DNA of 64,000 nt from NCBI GenBank assembly GCA_037447655.1, contig JBBHKE010001395.1, positions 1 through 64,000 on the forward strand, in the 5' to 3' direction. Shown piece after piece: positions 46,001 through 56,759 of the stretch. The position numbers and the translations under genes were made by a program. Origin of the DNA: Zygnema cylindricum (taxonomy: Eukaryota > Streptophyta > Zygnematophyceae > Zygnematales > Zygnemataceae). Each line of letters starts with the position of its first letter. The stretch's first letter is position 1. The notes beneath the pieces are model-generated. The model was not told the origin of the DNA. It worked only from the letters and a program-made list of their open reading frames with translations, and searched no databases.

Positions 46001-49000
46001 ATAAGGACAAAATAGCGGTTTCGAATGGTAGTATCCAAATCCGGACCTCCTCCGAACCAAATTTTAGAGAGGGCCAACTGGTCCTCAGGCTCGACTTGCC
46101 CCTGTTGAAGGAAAAAAGGGAGAGGGAGGGAGAAGGAGAGAGAGATGGGAGACAGGAGGGGGAGAGAGAGAGGGGGAGAGGAAGATCGAGGGAGAGGAAG
46201 AGAGAGGGAGAGGGAGGGAGAGGGAGAGAGAGGGAGAGGGAAAAACGTGGGAGAGGGAGGGAGAGGGAGGGAGAGGGAGAGAGAGGGAGAGGGAAAAACG
46301 AGGGAGAGGGATAGGAAAAGAGCGAGGGCGAGGGAGACGTTCAGGAAAATGTGTAGTGTTTAACACTCAACGTGGAACATCCAACACCAAAAATTGAATA
46401 TCAACCTTTGAGGCTTGAAATAAAAACGTTTAAACATGAGCATCAAACATCGTGACTTGAACATCAAACCTTATGTCAACATCAAACATCGAGATTCGAA
46501 CATCAGACATAAGACATCGGATTTTATACCTTAAACACCAAGTAGAATCCTTAAAGGACACATTTAAGAATGATATAGCTCGGGGAGTCCCAAAAGATAA
46601 GGTTGAAGCACCATCATTTCAGACAGTGGACGGGACCGACCCACCCGATCCTTTGTTGCAATAGTTATTGGAAGAGTATGCCGATGCGTTTCTCGACAAC
46701 CTTCCAAAAACGTTTTGGCCACCTAGCGGTGTGGGGCCCACAATACCGTTGGAAGGTGGCGTCATTGTTATCCTCTCATGCCGATTTGCATCAGAGAATT
46801 CCTTTATAATTTCGACAAATGTCGACCTTCAACAACCAAAAAACTCGGGTAGTGCGATTATCATAGGCCATATGGCTGTGGTCAACGTAGTTTAACTAGA
46901 ATGACAGCTAGTGCAAATTAGTCCATACCGACTGAGAGTATTTTGCATTGTCCCCTTAAAAAAGGCGGCTAATTACGACTAGCAAATCCTTGCTTTTCAA
47001 TTGGCCAAGGAGACAATACGGTTCCTATCATCTTGTAAAGCTCGTAGAAGTGTAGAGCTCGTTTGTGATAATGAAATGAAGATCCGGATCTCGACCTTGT
47101 AGGACAGAGGATGGATAGAGCCCTCAAAGAGTCCTTACGGATCACCTGTTCGCTTTATTTAGAACTACGGTTCCCTTGGTCAAGTGTGGGGACTACTATG
47201 CCTTTAACAAGCAGAATGGAAACCGTTAAGCTCGCCCTCGAGTTGATGATTTGCGAGCGTACCTATAAGCATTAAGTGCTTTACGCCCTTTGTTGTAGGA
47301 CAACGTTATCACTAGATTCGTCTAATCACACAACGTTAAGACATCTTCCAAAGAGGGAGAGGGAGAGGGAGGGAAATAGAAGGGAGAGAGAAGGAGAGAG
47401 GGAGACGCAAGAGTTTTTGGGACATAAAACATGTGGGAGAGGAAGAGGAAGGGTGGAGGGAGAATGATGTAGCGGAAGAGAGTTGGAAATTGGAACACAG
47501 GAATGCAGGAGAAGAACAGGGAGGGTACAGAGGGAGAGAGGGGGAGAGGGAGGGAGAGTTGGGGACATGAGAGTGCCAACACTCGAGAAAATATGTCTTG
47601 AATAAAAATTTAGACATTGGAAATCAAAACACCAAAACGACAGCTGAGAAACAAGAAACTAGATATTGAGAATTGAATGTTGGACAACAAACATTGATGT
47701 TGAGCACTTAATTGAACGTGAGGTGTGAACATCCAGCACCACAATTGCATGCCGACCTTTAAGACTTGAGATTTTAAACTTAATTACTACAGGTTGAGAC
47801 TTGAACATCAAACACATGACATTGGACATCAGATGTCTAATATCGGCATTTAAATTTGAGACAGAGCACTAAACATTAAGCAAAGGCGTTCCACAATGAA
47901 TCGTTTATCCAACATAAAAAATTAGACATTGGCATCAAACATGAAATGTTAAACATCTAATATCTAACACTGGACATTTAAAAACGAACATCAAATATCG
48001 AAAATTTGACATTGACATCGAAATTCAAACATTAAAGATTAAATATTGAACATTGGACATCGAAAATCGCAAAGTGACACCATGTGAAATTGTGTCTTCG
48101 GCAAAGACTTTCTTAATGATTTTGCACTATAAGTAAGCGTCTGTACTTTGATGGACGATACATTTTTATAATGCCTGGTAGCTACACATTTCTCCGTAAA
48201 TAATCAACAACAAACATTAAACATGAGCAATTAAACATTTAACATGTTAAACATTTAACATGCTAACATGTTAAACATTAAACATTAAACATTAAACATG
48301 TTGACATGTTAAAAAATTGAACATTAAACATGATAACATGTTAAAAAATTGAACATTAAACATGTTAACGTGTTAAAACATTAAACATGTTAACATGTTA
48401 AAGCATTAAAAATTAAACATGTTGACATGTTAACAAGTTAAACATTAAACATGTTAACATGTTAAAGCATTAAAAATTAAACATGTTGACATGTTAAACA
48501 TTAAACATGTTAACATGTTAAACATTAAACACTAAACATGTTAAACATTAAACATGTTAACATGTTAAAACATTAAACATGTTAAACGTTAAACATTAAA
48601 CAGTAAACATGTTAACATGTTAACATGTTAACATGTTAAAACATTATACATGTTAACATGTTAAAACATTCGACAGGTTAACATGTTAAAACATTAAACC
48701 TGTTAACATGTTAAATTGCTAAACATTAAACATTAAACATTAAACATGTTAATATGTTGAACGCTAAACATTAAACATTAACCATGTTAAACATTAAACA
48801 TGTTAAACATTAAACATTAAACATAAACATGTTAAACATTAAACATGAGCATTTGACATTGGAAACCTAACAATAGATGTTATTAACAGTAGGCAAAAAA
48901 AACTAAGCCTGAGCAATATAATAGAAATCATCAGAAAATTGGACAAAATTGATAAAAAATTCAAGATGGGACCCATGACACTGCACCTTTTAACACGAGA

Positions 49001-49486
49001 ACGGAAGAAAAAAATAAAAGATGAACGAAAATAAAAAAAAAAAAAAAAAAAAAATCTTAGTAGACATACCTCAAAATCAGATCTTGCCCACGATCCAAAC
49101 CAAAACTCAAGAATGGAGTTTATTCCTTTGGTGACGTCAACATTAATTTCAATTTGAGCTTCCTTCCCTATAATTCCTGTAAAACCCTGACTTGAATTTC
49201 TCCTAGAATTCAGAACCCTTAAATGTAACATTTCTCTACTTCTTTTTGTCAAATTTTGCAAAGTATGCTTTCTTTCTTCAGAAACGAGTCTTGCATTGTG
49301 TACGGCAGCTGGCGAAAAAACATTTTCTGAAAAAGTTACCGATTTTTCATAATTTTTTTGGATATCTTTTTCGAGAGATGAGCATTTTGTAAAATATAAA
49401 TTAGGGTTTTGAGGCACTGGAAGTAGAGATATGGAACGAGAAAATCGAAAAAGAGGCAAACGAGTGGCTAATAAACGGACAGCCAT
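42873..49486 (-). CDS. DUF924-family protein, five exons (323 aa)
   Basis: Exons: 49486-49070, 46101-45874, 43860-43832, 43567-43488 and 43090-42873, totalling 972 nt with a TAA stop. All introns are GT-AG and the phases agree (0, 0, 2, 1). Residues 1-30 are rich in Arg, Leu and Ser with no acidic residue, a mitochondrial-type presequence. Residues 31-124 are not recognised. The DUF924 domain (Pfam PF06041, a helical TPR-like family common in bacteria) follows: ILEFWFG at 125-131, LLLDQFTRN at 196-204, YMPFEHSE at 244-251, and FGRFPHRN at 295-302 with GRES after it. The domain is full length (about 190 aa). The family's biochemical role is not established. The start ATG at 49486 precedes the presequence; a GTG one codon earlier is not needed. 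Exon 3 is a 29-nt microexon. About 85% of the locus is intron filled with repeats. Confidence 0.9.
43202..43256 (-). pseudogene. Duplicated 5' piece of DUF924 exon 5
   Basis: A TTTTTGCAG acceptor is followed by about 55 nt that match the start of exon 5 with few changes (DLENQKLAVHYFDKTLSE against DLEDQKLAVHYFEKTLSE). The match ends abruptly at 43202 with no donor. Adjacent intron DNA is also duplicated (compare 43117-43140 with 43285-43312), so the event was a tandem duplication of about 165 bp. Confidence 0.8.
43488..43567 (-). CDS. DUF924 gene exon 4
   Basis: 80 nt between ATTTTTAG and GTGAGA. It encodes residues 226-251 plus parts of two split codons, and carries LFFYMPFEHSE, the most conserved part of the family. 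Confidence 0.9.
43832..43860 (-). CDS. DUF924 gene exon 3 (29-nt microexon)
   Basis: Lies between TATCTGAAG and GTGAGT and encodes DDLALAIAK plus two bases of an Arg codon. Its phases join exons 2 and 4 exactly, and the peptide fits the family alignment between the FRDSGKAF region and the AIEKGFDK region. Confidence 0.85.
43925..44965 (-). repeat. Satellite of ~100-bp monomers in a 403-bp higher-order unit
   Basis: About ten monomers of roughly 100 bp lie in intron 2 of the DUF924 gene. Each has the order ATGTTTGTAACACAA, GTGTTTGCGCTAACAA, then ACGTTTATT and CGCTCACAAAA. Monomers differ from each other, but four-monomer blocks repeat almost exactly 403 bp apart (for example 44201 and 44604). 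That is a higher-order repeat. Small frames of the type FVTQICVCANN come from the monomer. Confidence 0.85.
44970..45215 (+). repeat. GA-rich purine tract
   Basis: About 245 bp of GAGAGGGA-type DNA in intron 2 of the DUF924 gene. No coding value. Confidence 0.85.
45216..45873. other. Intron 2 remainder
   Basis: Contains a GC-richer block at 45340-45420 (AGGGCACCGGTTGGGCGCC) that looks unlike its surroundings and could be a retroelement fragment, then pyrimidine-rich DNA up to the exon 2 donor. No gene assigned. Confidence 0.35.
45874..46101 (-). CDS. DUF924 gene exon 2
   Basis: 228 nt between CCTTCAACAG and GTGAGA, phase 0 to 0. It encodes residues 140-215 with the WFGGG segment, ELEEWEETPRGALAL and LLLDQFTRNAFR, all typical of the family. 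Confidence 0.9.
46110..46360 (+). repeat. GA-rich tract, left copy of a repeated block
   Basis: GAGAGGGAGAGGGA-type DNA directly upstream of exon 2 (intron 1), followed to 46545 by a TTGAACATCAAACATC-type stretch. The same two-part order occurs at 47345-47830. Confidence 0.8.
46600..47260 (+). pseudogene. Decayed Ty3/gypsy polymerase fragment
   Basis: Frames separated by stops and shifts keep the order of the gypsy region leading into reverse transcriptase. A leucine-rich EEYADAFLDNLP segment with IPLEGG lies at about 46670-46770. WIEPSKSPYGSPV lies near 47110-47150. Then comes a shifted frame with C-x-DYYAFNK and P-R-VDDL near 47190-47255. The catalytic RT core is not seen. It lies inside intron 1 of the DUF924 gene in the opposite orientation. 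Too damaged to be active. Confidence 0.65.
47345..47830 (+). repeat. Right copy of the GA-tract plus ACATC block
   Basis: GA-rich DNA at 47350-47570, then GTGAACATCCAGCACCA, matching GTGGAACATCCAACACCA near 46372 in the left copy. The pair brackets the gypsy fragment. ACATTGAACATC-type degenerate DNA continues to about 48110. Confidence 0.65.
48215..48848. repeat. Palindromic array (ACATTAAACATGTTAACATGTTA)n
   Basis: About 630 bp of CATGTTAACATG palindromes separated by (A)TTAAACATTAAA words. CATGTTAACATG is its own reverse complement and occurs many times, so the array can form cruciforms. It lies near the donor end of intron 1 of the DUF924 gene. Confidence 0.9.
49070..49486 (-). CDS. DUF924 gene exon 1 with targeting sequence
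   Basis: 417 nt from ATG to the GTATGT donor (139 codons, phase 0). The start is MAVRLLATRLPLFRFSRS-like: positive, hydrophobic and serine-bearing, with no acidic residue for 30 residues. The last codons give ILEFWFG, the opening motif of the DUF924 domain. Confidence 0.85.
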
Positions 49487-50512
49487 CACTTTTATGCTAA
49501 TTTGGGGTACAAATGAGCTTTTACAGTTTTTGTTTTTGCAAAACTTGCGTACAACAAAGGATCGAGTGGGCTAACACAAAAAAAAACAAAAAAAACCACC
49601 GTAAAACCGTTTCAAGCGGAGTAAAACCGGTCTTTCGCCAGTTCGGTTTCATCGATTCGCCCACGGTTTCAACAGGCACCGTACGGTTCAAACTGGTGTG
49701 GTCCGGTCTGTTCGAGTTTTAATACCGTACGCACGGTGCGGAATTTCGTGTGCTGATCAAATTTGTTCGTATCTCCAAAATTTTGTTTAGCTTTAATAAT
49801 TGCAATACATGAGATTGAACGCTAACGCCTCATTCGCTAAAAATTGTGTACACGCGGACGTTCAAACCCTGCAGACGTATGACATTCAACATATACTTCA
49901 CATGAAAATAGGACAGCACAGTACACCGTGAATCGCAATTAGGGTTAATGTTTTTCTGCTCTCGTACAACATCTTTTCTCCGTACACACATGTCGGATTG
50001 CGGATCTGACGGTTAAGATGGAGAGGTAACATTCTCAGCTTCCGATTGGCGGTCTTACATTGAAAATTGGACAAATGTGTACGGAAAAAGGTGTTTTCAG
50101 TGGCGAAATTATTATTAACGCTAATAGCGATGCACGGCAGAGGTCGCAAACGGTCAACCGAAACCGTGACCGACCTTTAACCGACCGCCCGCGCCGGATC
50201 CGGAACGGATTCGGTTGCCAAATTTTGGAGGTCGGGCGGTTACGGTCGGTTGATTCACCAAGAAAAAAATAACGGTCAGTTACGGTCGGTCAAACAAAAA
50301 ACCAAAAAAAATGAGAAATTTGTACTTTTTTTTTCCAACATTATTGTTCTTTGTACTTTTGGTATCGTGGAAGTACGTGGAATCATGGTTACTGTCGCAA
50401 ATCTGACACGGTACTAACACTATTCATTTCGCGAATCTTACAAAAAGATAATCCAACATTCATGTACTTTGTACTCTTTGGCATCGTGGAAGTACGTGAC
50501 ATCATGATTAGC

Positions 50513-50783
50513 GTCGCAAATCTGACACGGTACTGTAGTAAGCTATTTATTTCTCAAATCAAAGGGAACGCGACAAAGCGTCGCAAATCTGACACGGTAG
50601 TACACTATTTATTTCGAAAATCTTAGGGAACGCGACAACGTGTCGCAAATCTGACACTGTAGTACAGTATTTATTTCGCAAATCTTAGGCAACGCGACGA
50701 AGCGTCGCAAATCTAACACAGTAGTACACTATTCATTTCGAAAATCTTAGGGAACGCGACAATGCGTCGCAAATCTGACACGG
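50513..50783 (+). repeat. ~62-bp tandem repeats inside the MULE-like element
   Basis: Four to five units start CGTCGCAAATCTGACACGG and end AGGGAACGCGACAA. The unit continues on the far side of the nested MITE (51321-51362), showing the MITE landed within the array. Confidence 0.85.
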
Positions 50784-51320
50784 TACACCGCGCATCGTTA
50801 TTAGTGTCAAGGTCACTAATTTGGGTTCTTAAAATTTTGATTTTTTTCCAAGTATACGTGATTTTAACTTTTCCTTGACGTTAATTAAGGTACCGTACAA
50901 AATAGTGTAAAGAACGAAATTACAATAAGATCTAACTAGTATGGTGTACGGTCGATGTCAGACCGTACTTAAATGTACCTTTTCAAGTGAAAATTTTACA
51001 AAAAAATGAATTAAATCAGACGCGCAAGCATAGGAACGTGCGCTCAAAAAACATGATTATTTTGACACGTAAATTAGTCTGACATGTACGGATATTTAAA
51101 TTTCACGACGGCGTACGATTTCTAATATTTTGTACGGATACATATGTTAGTGTAGATAAATGTACGGAATATATTCCATTTTTGCCGTTCCCAAATTAGC
51201 ATAATGCCGAAATTAGAATACACATTTTTTTTTTTTTTTCAAATTCTTAAATAGCATCAATTACGGTAAATTTTTTTCAACACTATTTAAACTTTGACAC
51301 TAATAACGATGCGCGGTGTA
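50784..51320. mobile_element. 537-bp MITE with perfect 27-bp inverted ends
   Basis: Positions 50784-50810 and 51294-51320 are exact reverse complements of 27 bp. The element begins TACACCGCGCATCG and ends CGATGCGCGGTGTA, with TA at both borders. The interior is AT-rich and non-coding. The perfect ends suggest it moved recently. Confidence 0.9.
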
Positions 51321-51767
51321 GTAACACTATTAATTTCGCAAATCTTAGGGAACGCGACAATTCGTAATTATTGGCTTATTCCGTCGTACATTGATTAATT
51401 TTGTACTATTTCGGTTACGGGCGGGCACGGTTAGTCGCGAAAAATCAAGATTCGGTTATTTTTTTTTTTCGTTAATTACGGTCGGTTAGCGGTTAACAAT
51501 TTTGGAGCGTGACAAAACTCGGTCAGGCGTCGGTTACTCAGATTTTGAAAAAAAAAAACGGTCGGTTTCAGGTATGATTTTTTTTGACTTTTGCGACCTC
51601 TGATGCACGGTGTAGTGTTATGCATCGGGTAAAAATTATCGGATCGATATTAGATATATCGAACGGTAAGAGGGCTGGATATATCGATCAAGGACAAACA
51701 AAAAATATCGCGATATATTTGGTAGGAGGTGGGGGTCCGTACAGATTTAGGGTGCATCTCCATGTAC

Positions 51768-52200
51768 TTAAAACTTAGCGAACTTACTTTGTTTTTTAGC
51801 GCAGATCCAGCGGACCCGGATTTCAGGTGTCCCTATGTGTAACAACGAAATTGTTACTTAAAGGTGTGACGGTTGTACACGTCGACAATGCTCGTGACGC
51901 TTGTCAGCGTCTACATTCTGTGATGATGCACGATATTTTTTGAAACTGCTTGTGACGTCGCATGTCTTTCCGTGACATTGTAGACATATCGCCTTCTAGC
52001 CTGTGCTGTTTCACGGATGAAGAAGATTCTCTTTGCCTTTGCGTCTCCTGTCCGGTCGACCTGAAATGACATCGGAATCTTGAGACCCATGAAAAAAAAA
52101 ATCCGTACCAGAGGAAAACGGACAAAACCAAACAAATTGTGTACTTTTTTACTTTGTAACGAACGCAAACGGACAAAACATAACGAATAGTGTACCTTTC
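51768..52200 (+). repeat. Dispersed repeat R1, copy 2
   Basis: See 34130-34560. From about 51897 onwards it is part of the segmental duplication, so copy 3 (58199-58450) is nearly the same. Confidence 0.65.
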
Positions 52201-52575
52201 CCCGTCGCTTTAATTTGTTTGAATTTTTTGGGAATTCTTTTACACTTGTGAATACGTGTTCCTTTTTGTTTTTTGAAAATACTTTGTTTTAAAACACATC
52301 GCCCCTGTTTTTTAAAGAAAAGTTTGTAAATGACCTTTTTTGGCGTGGCCGTGGGTTGAAGAACACAAGACGACAACATGTAGTACATCCTAAATTCGAT
52401 GATGACGCAAAATGTACTTCTCCTTTTTTCTATTTTTTTGTATGGTTGAAATTTACGCGGTACGGCTCTAAGTTTCAAAGATAAACGACAGGAAAAAACC
52501 CTTACATCTGCACATGGAGACGCACCCTTAGTTACAGTAAATAACACATTTAATCGTGAGGATTTACCTCCCCAA
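52200..52575. other. Duplicated non-coding DNA
   Basis: Between R1 and the MULE-like arms; matches 58505-58880. The short frames on either strand do not stay open between the two copies, which argues against a gene. Confidence 0.4.
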
Positions 52576-52579
52576 GGTC

Positions 52580-53140
52580 ACAAAGGTCAAAATTTTGCAA
52601 ACCCGAAACCGACAATTTTTTTTTTCAAAATCTGAACACCCGATACTCGATCGGGTTATGTCACGCTCCTAAATTGTTTCCCGTTCTCGGAGGTCTCAAA
52701 CGGTTACCCGAAACCGTAACCGACCTTTACCCGACTGCCCGCGTCGGATCCAAGACGGTTTCGAGTGCCAAGTTTGGGGGGCCGAGCGAATTGTGATTGA
52801 AAAAAAAAATCGATTACGGTTGGGTAAGCAAAAAACAAAAAAAATTGAAGGTTTTGAATTGTCCCTACTATCCAGCATTATTATACTTTGTACTATTGGT
52901 ATCGTGGAAGGTATAAAAGAGATGTACCACTAATTTTGTGCTTCTTCGGGTAAGGGTGGGTACGCGTGGTCATGTGAAAATGATTTTCGATTAACTTTTA
53001 TTTTTGTTAACGCGTATATGGTAACAAATATCAATTTAGGAGCTTGACATAACACGGTCGGGCGTCGAGTACTCAAATATTGAAAAAAAAAATTGTCGGT
53101 TTTGGTTGTCTAAAATTTTGACTTTTGCAACCTCTACCCG
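52580..53140. mobile_element. MULE-like arms, rearranged copy
   Basis: Contains the left arm (GAGGTCTCAAACGGTTACCCGAAACCG region, about 52690) and right arm (TTGACTTTTGCAACCTC, ending about 53130) of the family at 50139-51601. An additional inverted right arm lies at 52576-52680. The duplicate copy lies at 58880-59445. No open transposase. Confidence 0.6.
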
Positions 53141-53342
53141 TTACACGTTACTTGATACGTGTTTATGAAATTAAAAGTTAAACCGAAACTCGATTTCTCG
53201 TGACTACTCGTACTTGCCCGTACACGAATAAGTACAAAATTAGTGGGCAATCTCCTTTCTAACCTCCTCTATACAAAATAGTTCAAAGTACAATAATGTT
53301 GGATAGTATGGACATAATTTCACCTTCAATTTTTTTCGTTTT

Positions 53343-54960
53343 TTGCTTACCCGACCCAATGCACATGCAAATGTTAATGTTGGTTTGAATGATATTGGTG
53401 ATGCTAATGCCAATAATAATGTTGAACCTAATCTTACTGCTAATTTGAAAACTAATCTTAATGGTAATGGTAATGTTAATGGTAATGCCAATGCCAATGC
53501 TAATATGAATGACTATCGTTATACATATAAATTATATGCCAATACTCAATTTATAGTCATTCGTACTATTTACATGAATCCTAGTATTAATGTTAGTGCA
53601 AATGCCCTTCCCTGTACCAATTCCAGGTTTATTCCAAATGCAATTAGTGTTATTCCAAATGCAATTGCTAACGTTACAGTTGATGTTGATGCTGGTTTGA
53701 ATGTTACTATTATTGCTAATAGTCATGCTTATCTCAAAGTTAGTGCTAATCCGAATGCTTATCATAAAGTTGATGGGAACGCTATTGGTTACGCTAATGC
53801 TATCGTAATGTCAATGCTAATTGTAACGCTAACCCTCTCGCTGTTGTCTACAATAATGTTATTATTGCTGACGTTAATTCTTATTTTATCCTCGTTTATA
53901 AACTGAATGCCAATTCCGATGTTCATGCTAAATCATAACGTTAATCCTTAAGCTAATCCTAATACTAATTCATTTGGTGATTGAATTGCTTATGATAACG
54001 CTAATGTTAACGCATATTCTTTTAGTGCAATAATAAAAATATGAATGCGAATGCTAATGCCTGGTCCAATGAAAAACCTAATGACAATGCAAATGTTATT
54101 CCTATTGCTAAACCCAACCTAACGTTGATGAAACACGATAGTTGTGTCATGTTGGATCGCCAAAACTATAAACAAACACACGTAGCATGCTAGCTAGAAT
54201 TGCAACTCTAGGCGTCATAGAGATAAGGCAGCCATGTAAGTGGGAGAACCCTTTTATCTACATGGTGCTTTCATATGAAAAGGCGTTATCCTAAAATCTG
54301 ATTGCAAATGCTAATGCTTGTTTTGATGCTATCGGCGATGCTAATGGTAATAATAATGAAGCTAATCTTGATGCTAATTATAGAACTAATCCCAACGCTT
54401 ATGGTAATGTTATTGCCAATTTTGACTCGAATGCCTATTAGAATGCTAATGTTAATGTCAATGCTAATGCAAATTTCCATCGTTGTTGACAATTTTGATG
54501 TAAATTTTGCAAATGCCCGTCCTAGTGCTAATGCTAATGTTTATTCTAATGTAGTTGCTAATGCTAAAGCGATTGCTAACGCTAGTTTGAATGCTATTGT
54601 TATTGCCAATGGTCATGCTTCTTCTAATGTGAATGCTAATCGTAATGCTCATCCTAAAGCTAATGTGAACGATATTGGTTATGCAAATTTGTATCATATC
54701 TCAATGCTAACTCTCATGCTAATGCCCATGGTGATGTTATTATTGCGGATGCTGTTGCTTATCCTTATGTTACTGGGAACTCAAATGGTAATTCCCATGT
54801 TAACGCTGATTTATTACGCTAATCGTGATCCTAATGCTTCTTCTACTACCAAAAAAAACACTTATGATATAACTAATTTTATCCCAAATGCTGTGCAAAA
54901 GCTAATGTTAATCTCAATGCTTTAGTTGATTCCAATGCTATATGGTGATCCTAATAATCC
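53343..54960 (+). repeat. Degenerate AATGCT hexamer tract, plus orientation
   Basis: Imperfect GCTAATGCTAATGTT hexamers in two blocks (53343-54130 and 54300-54960) separated by non-hexamer DNA. The block order matches the minus-strand tract at 26280-27260. The Asn/Ala-rich frame is long, but its stops differ between the two duplicated copies. Confidence 0.75.
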
Positions 54961-55605
54961 TCTTACTGCTTACCTAACCGCAACACGAACCCCACTCCTA
55001 TCCTTACCCCAACCCCTAACGCCGAAACGACCCTTGGCACTATCAACCTTTTATAATCCTAACCCTTATCCTTATTGGATTTCTTTGAGCACTAATCCTA
55101 ATCCTAATACACATAATAATATAAATCAATTATGACTGCTTATGTAAACGTAAGTTGAAATGTAAATACAGATGAACATGAACAAGAAATAGACGTATAT
55201 GAAAATGGCAATATAAATCTGAAAACATAAAAAGATAAACTCAAACATTAACATAATGTTGATATTTATAATAACATCAATATAAAAAAGATGATTGTAA
55301 GAATGTTTAGGTGAAGGAAGAGTAATTACTTTCAATAGTGATAGAAATAAGCCATTAAATATTTGACGAATGTCCGAGATTGGATGATAATTTGATTTTA
55401 CAAAGATGTAGGAAAAGTAGGGTGGTGCTATTGACTTAGTATCAATAAAAAATAAATCTGAAAATTATTCTCTGGTATGGGCCTGTGCAATGTTGGGTAA
55501 ATAATATTGTAATGGGTTTTCCAAAAAGGCGTATTTTGTGCTGCTTAAATATAAATTTGCGGTCGACATTGACCTAAGAGCTTTGAGGGTGAAATTCGGG
55601 CGCAG
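54961..55605. other. Intron-like DNA before the LRR exon
   Basis: Includes a CCTAACCC-rich stretch (54970-55110) and a TGAACATGAA-type stretch. Duplicated at 61255-61905. No gene recognised. Confidence 0.4.
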
Positions 55606-55677
55606 AAATTTACAAGAGAACAAATTCAATGGAAGCAATCCGTTGTCCATCGGTCGGTCGACACTCCTTAACTCCTT
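55606..55677 (+). CDS. LRR exon, plus strand, copy 1
   Basis: The acceptor CGCAG is followed by a 72-nt phase-2 exon with core ENKFNGSNPLSIG and then GTAATA, a weak donor. The IP of the consensus is NP here. Same cassette structure as the minus-strand array at 22-31 kb, but on the other strand. Confidence 0.7.
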
Positions 55678-55788
55678 GTAATACACTTGAGTGACCAAAA
55701 AAAAACAATATTGAATGATTACGATATTTTAAATTCATATAGTGACAATTTTAAAGGGAAGGGCTCAATTGGTTTTTGAGCATGTCAA

Positions 55789-56759
55789 TGTTGATATTTG
55801 AGTATTTTCTAGGTCTTTATTTAGGATAGGAAAAAGAGCAGAGGCAGCCTAAGCCACTCAGTCTAAGGCTGGAGAGGGAGCTAGAGCCATGGCTGCCTAA
55901 GCTCTCCAGAGACAGGAGTAGATAATGGTAGGTTTACTAAAAAGGTATTTGATGATGGCAAGATTTGATCCTGATACCTACTGTCTGTCAAATAACCTAT
56001 AACCGTTATCTTTGTCCGTTTAGTCTACACCAATGCTAAACTATATATGGTTAGATAATTAATTAAACAGATACGCATAGACGAAATCATTTAACGGCGC
56101 GAATAGATTCTTAATACATAGATACACTTTAAAATAGTACGGTTTACGGTACTTCGCGAAACAAATACCGCGCATTTGTTTCGACGGCGAAACAAATACC
56201 GCGCACATATTTTCGACGGTCAGAATTAAATGTCAGTCTTCATCGACGGCCGTGGTGCAAGCCGGAATTCCGGAATGGCCGCCTTGGCGTTTTTAGAGGT
56301 GGCGTGACTTGGCGACATGTGGAGAGATAACATTTGGTCGCGAGAATTCCGGGGAACATAAAGACGAGTGAATTGTGGACACGCGTCCACTCAATGGCCA
56401 TGACATACACGGGTTATACAAAAAGTACATCGGCTGTAGTACTTTTTTGTATGGTACAGTCATATGATTGGTCTGTACCTCACTACTAGAGGGTTTAGGG
56501 AGGGGTTTAGGACTTGGAATATTTTGGTAGGTAGCCACCTCTCTCCGAGAGAGCACTCTTGTATAAAAGGCTAACTTTGGCCAGCCATATTGATCCACTT
56601 AGTTGAACATTTTCAGTGATTCCTTTTGTTGCGGACTCAGGGGAGTCTAGGCTACATAAGGGTGTAGTCTGTCAATGTGTTTGCATGCGAGGTTGGCTGC
56701 ATTTCTAAGGGAAAGTAAAAGTGGGGAATGTTCTCCAAAACTCATATTCTAACTTTGCA
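55789..56759 (+). repeat. Copia-type LTR, copy 1 (about 970 bp)
   Basis: Starts TGTTGATATTTG and ends AACTTTGCA, followed by TTCTGTGG, as after the LTRs at 7797 and 11003. It shares segments with those LTRs: GAGCCATGGCTGCC, TAGGGTTTAGGA-like words, CACCTCTCTC..GAGAGAG, TATAAAAGG as a TATA box, and GACTCAGGGGAGTC. It runs on the plus strand. No gag-pol is visible to its right, so it is a solo LTR or heads a deleted element. Confidence 0.65.

Larger units (their letters stand above)
50139..51601. mobile_element. MULE-like non-autonomous element with 9-bp target duplication
   Basis: The ends are AGAGGTCGCAAA and its reverse complement, followed inwards by CGAAACCG/CGGTTTC-rich arms. GATGCACGG occurs on both sides (50129-50137 and 51602-51610), a 9-bp target duplication typical of Mutator-like elements. 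No transposase frame is present. It contains the 62-bp tandem repeats at 50513-50783 and is itself interrupted by the MITE at 50784-51320. Confidence 0.75.
49922..51614. mobile_element. Outer MITE (TA...TA), split by later insertions
   Basis: The left end TACACCGTGAATCGC and the right end GATGCACGGTGTA (51602-51614) form an inverted pair of the family seen at 39206-39427. The internal part 49922-50137 shares GTCGGATTG and a TTTTCAGTGGCGAAA-type segment with that element. The right end is separated from the rest by the insertion 50139-51601. Removing the insertion restores a MITE of about 220 bp. Confidence 0.75.

Noticed and set aside
51904-52547. Minus-strand frames of 85-132 codons repeated at 58213-58690
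   Set aside because: Copies differ by frame-breaking changes and lie in dispersed repeat R1; no protein family match.
53343-53906. 187-codon Asn/Ala-rich open frame
   Set aside because: It follows the hexamer repeat, and the corresponding frame in the duplicate at 59.6-60.2 kb has a stop, so coding is not supported.
56293-56598. 101-codon minus-strand open frame, partly repeated at 62625-62888
   Set aside because: It lies within the copia-type LTR on the strand opposite to the element; shared by duplication only.
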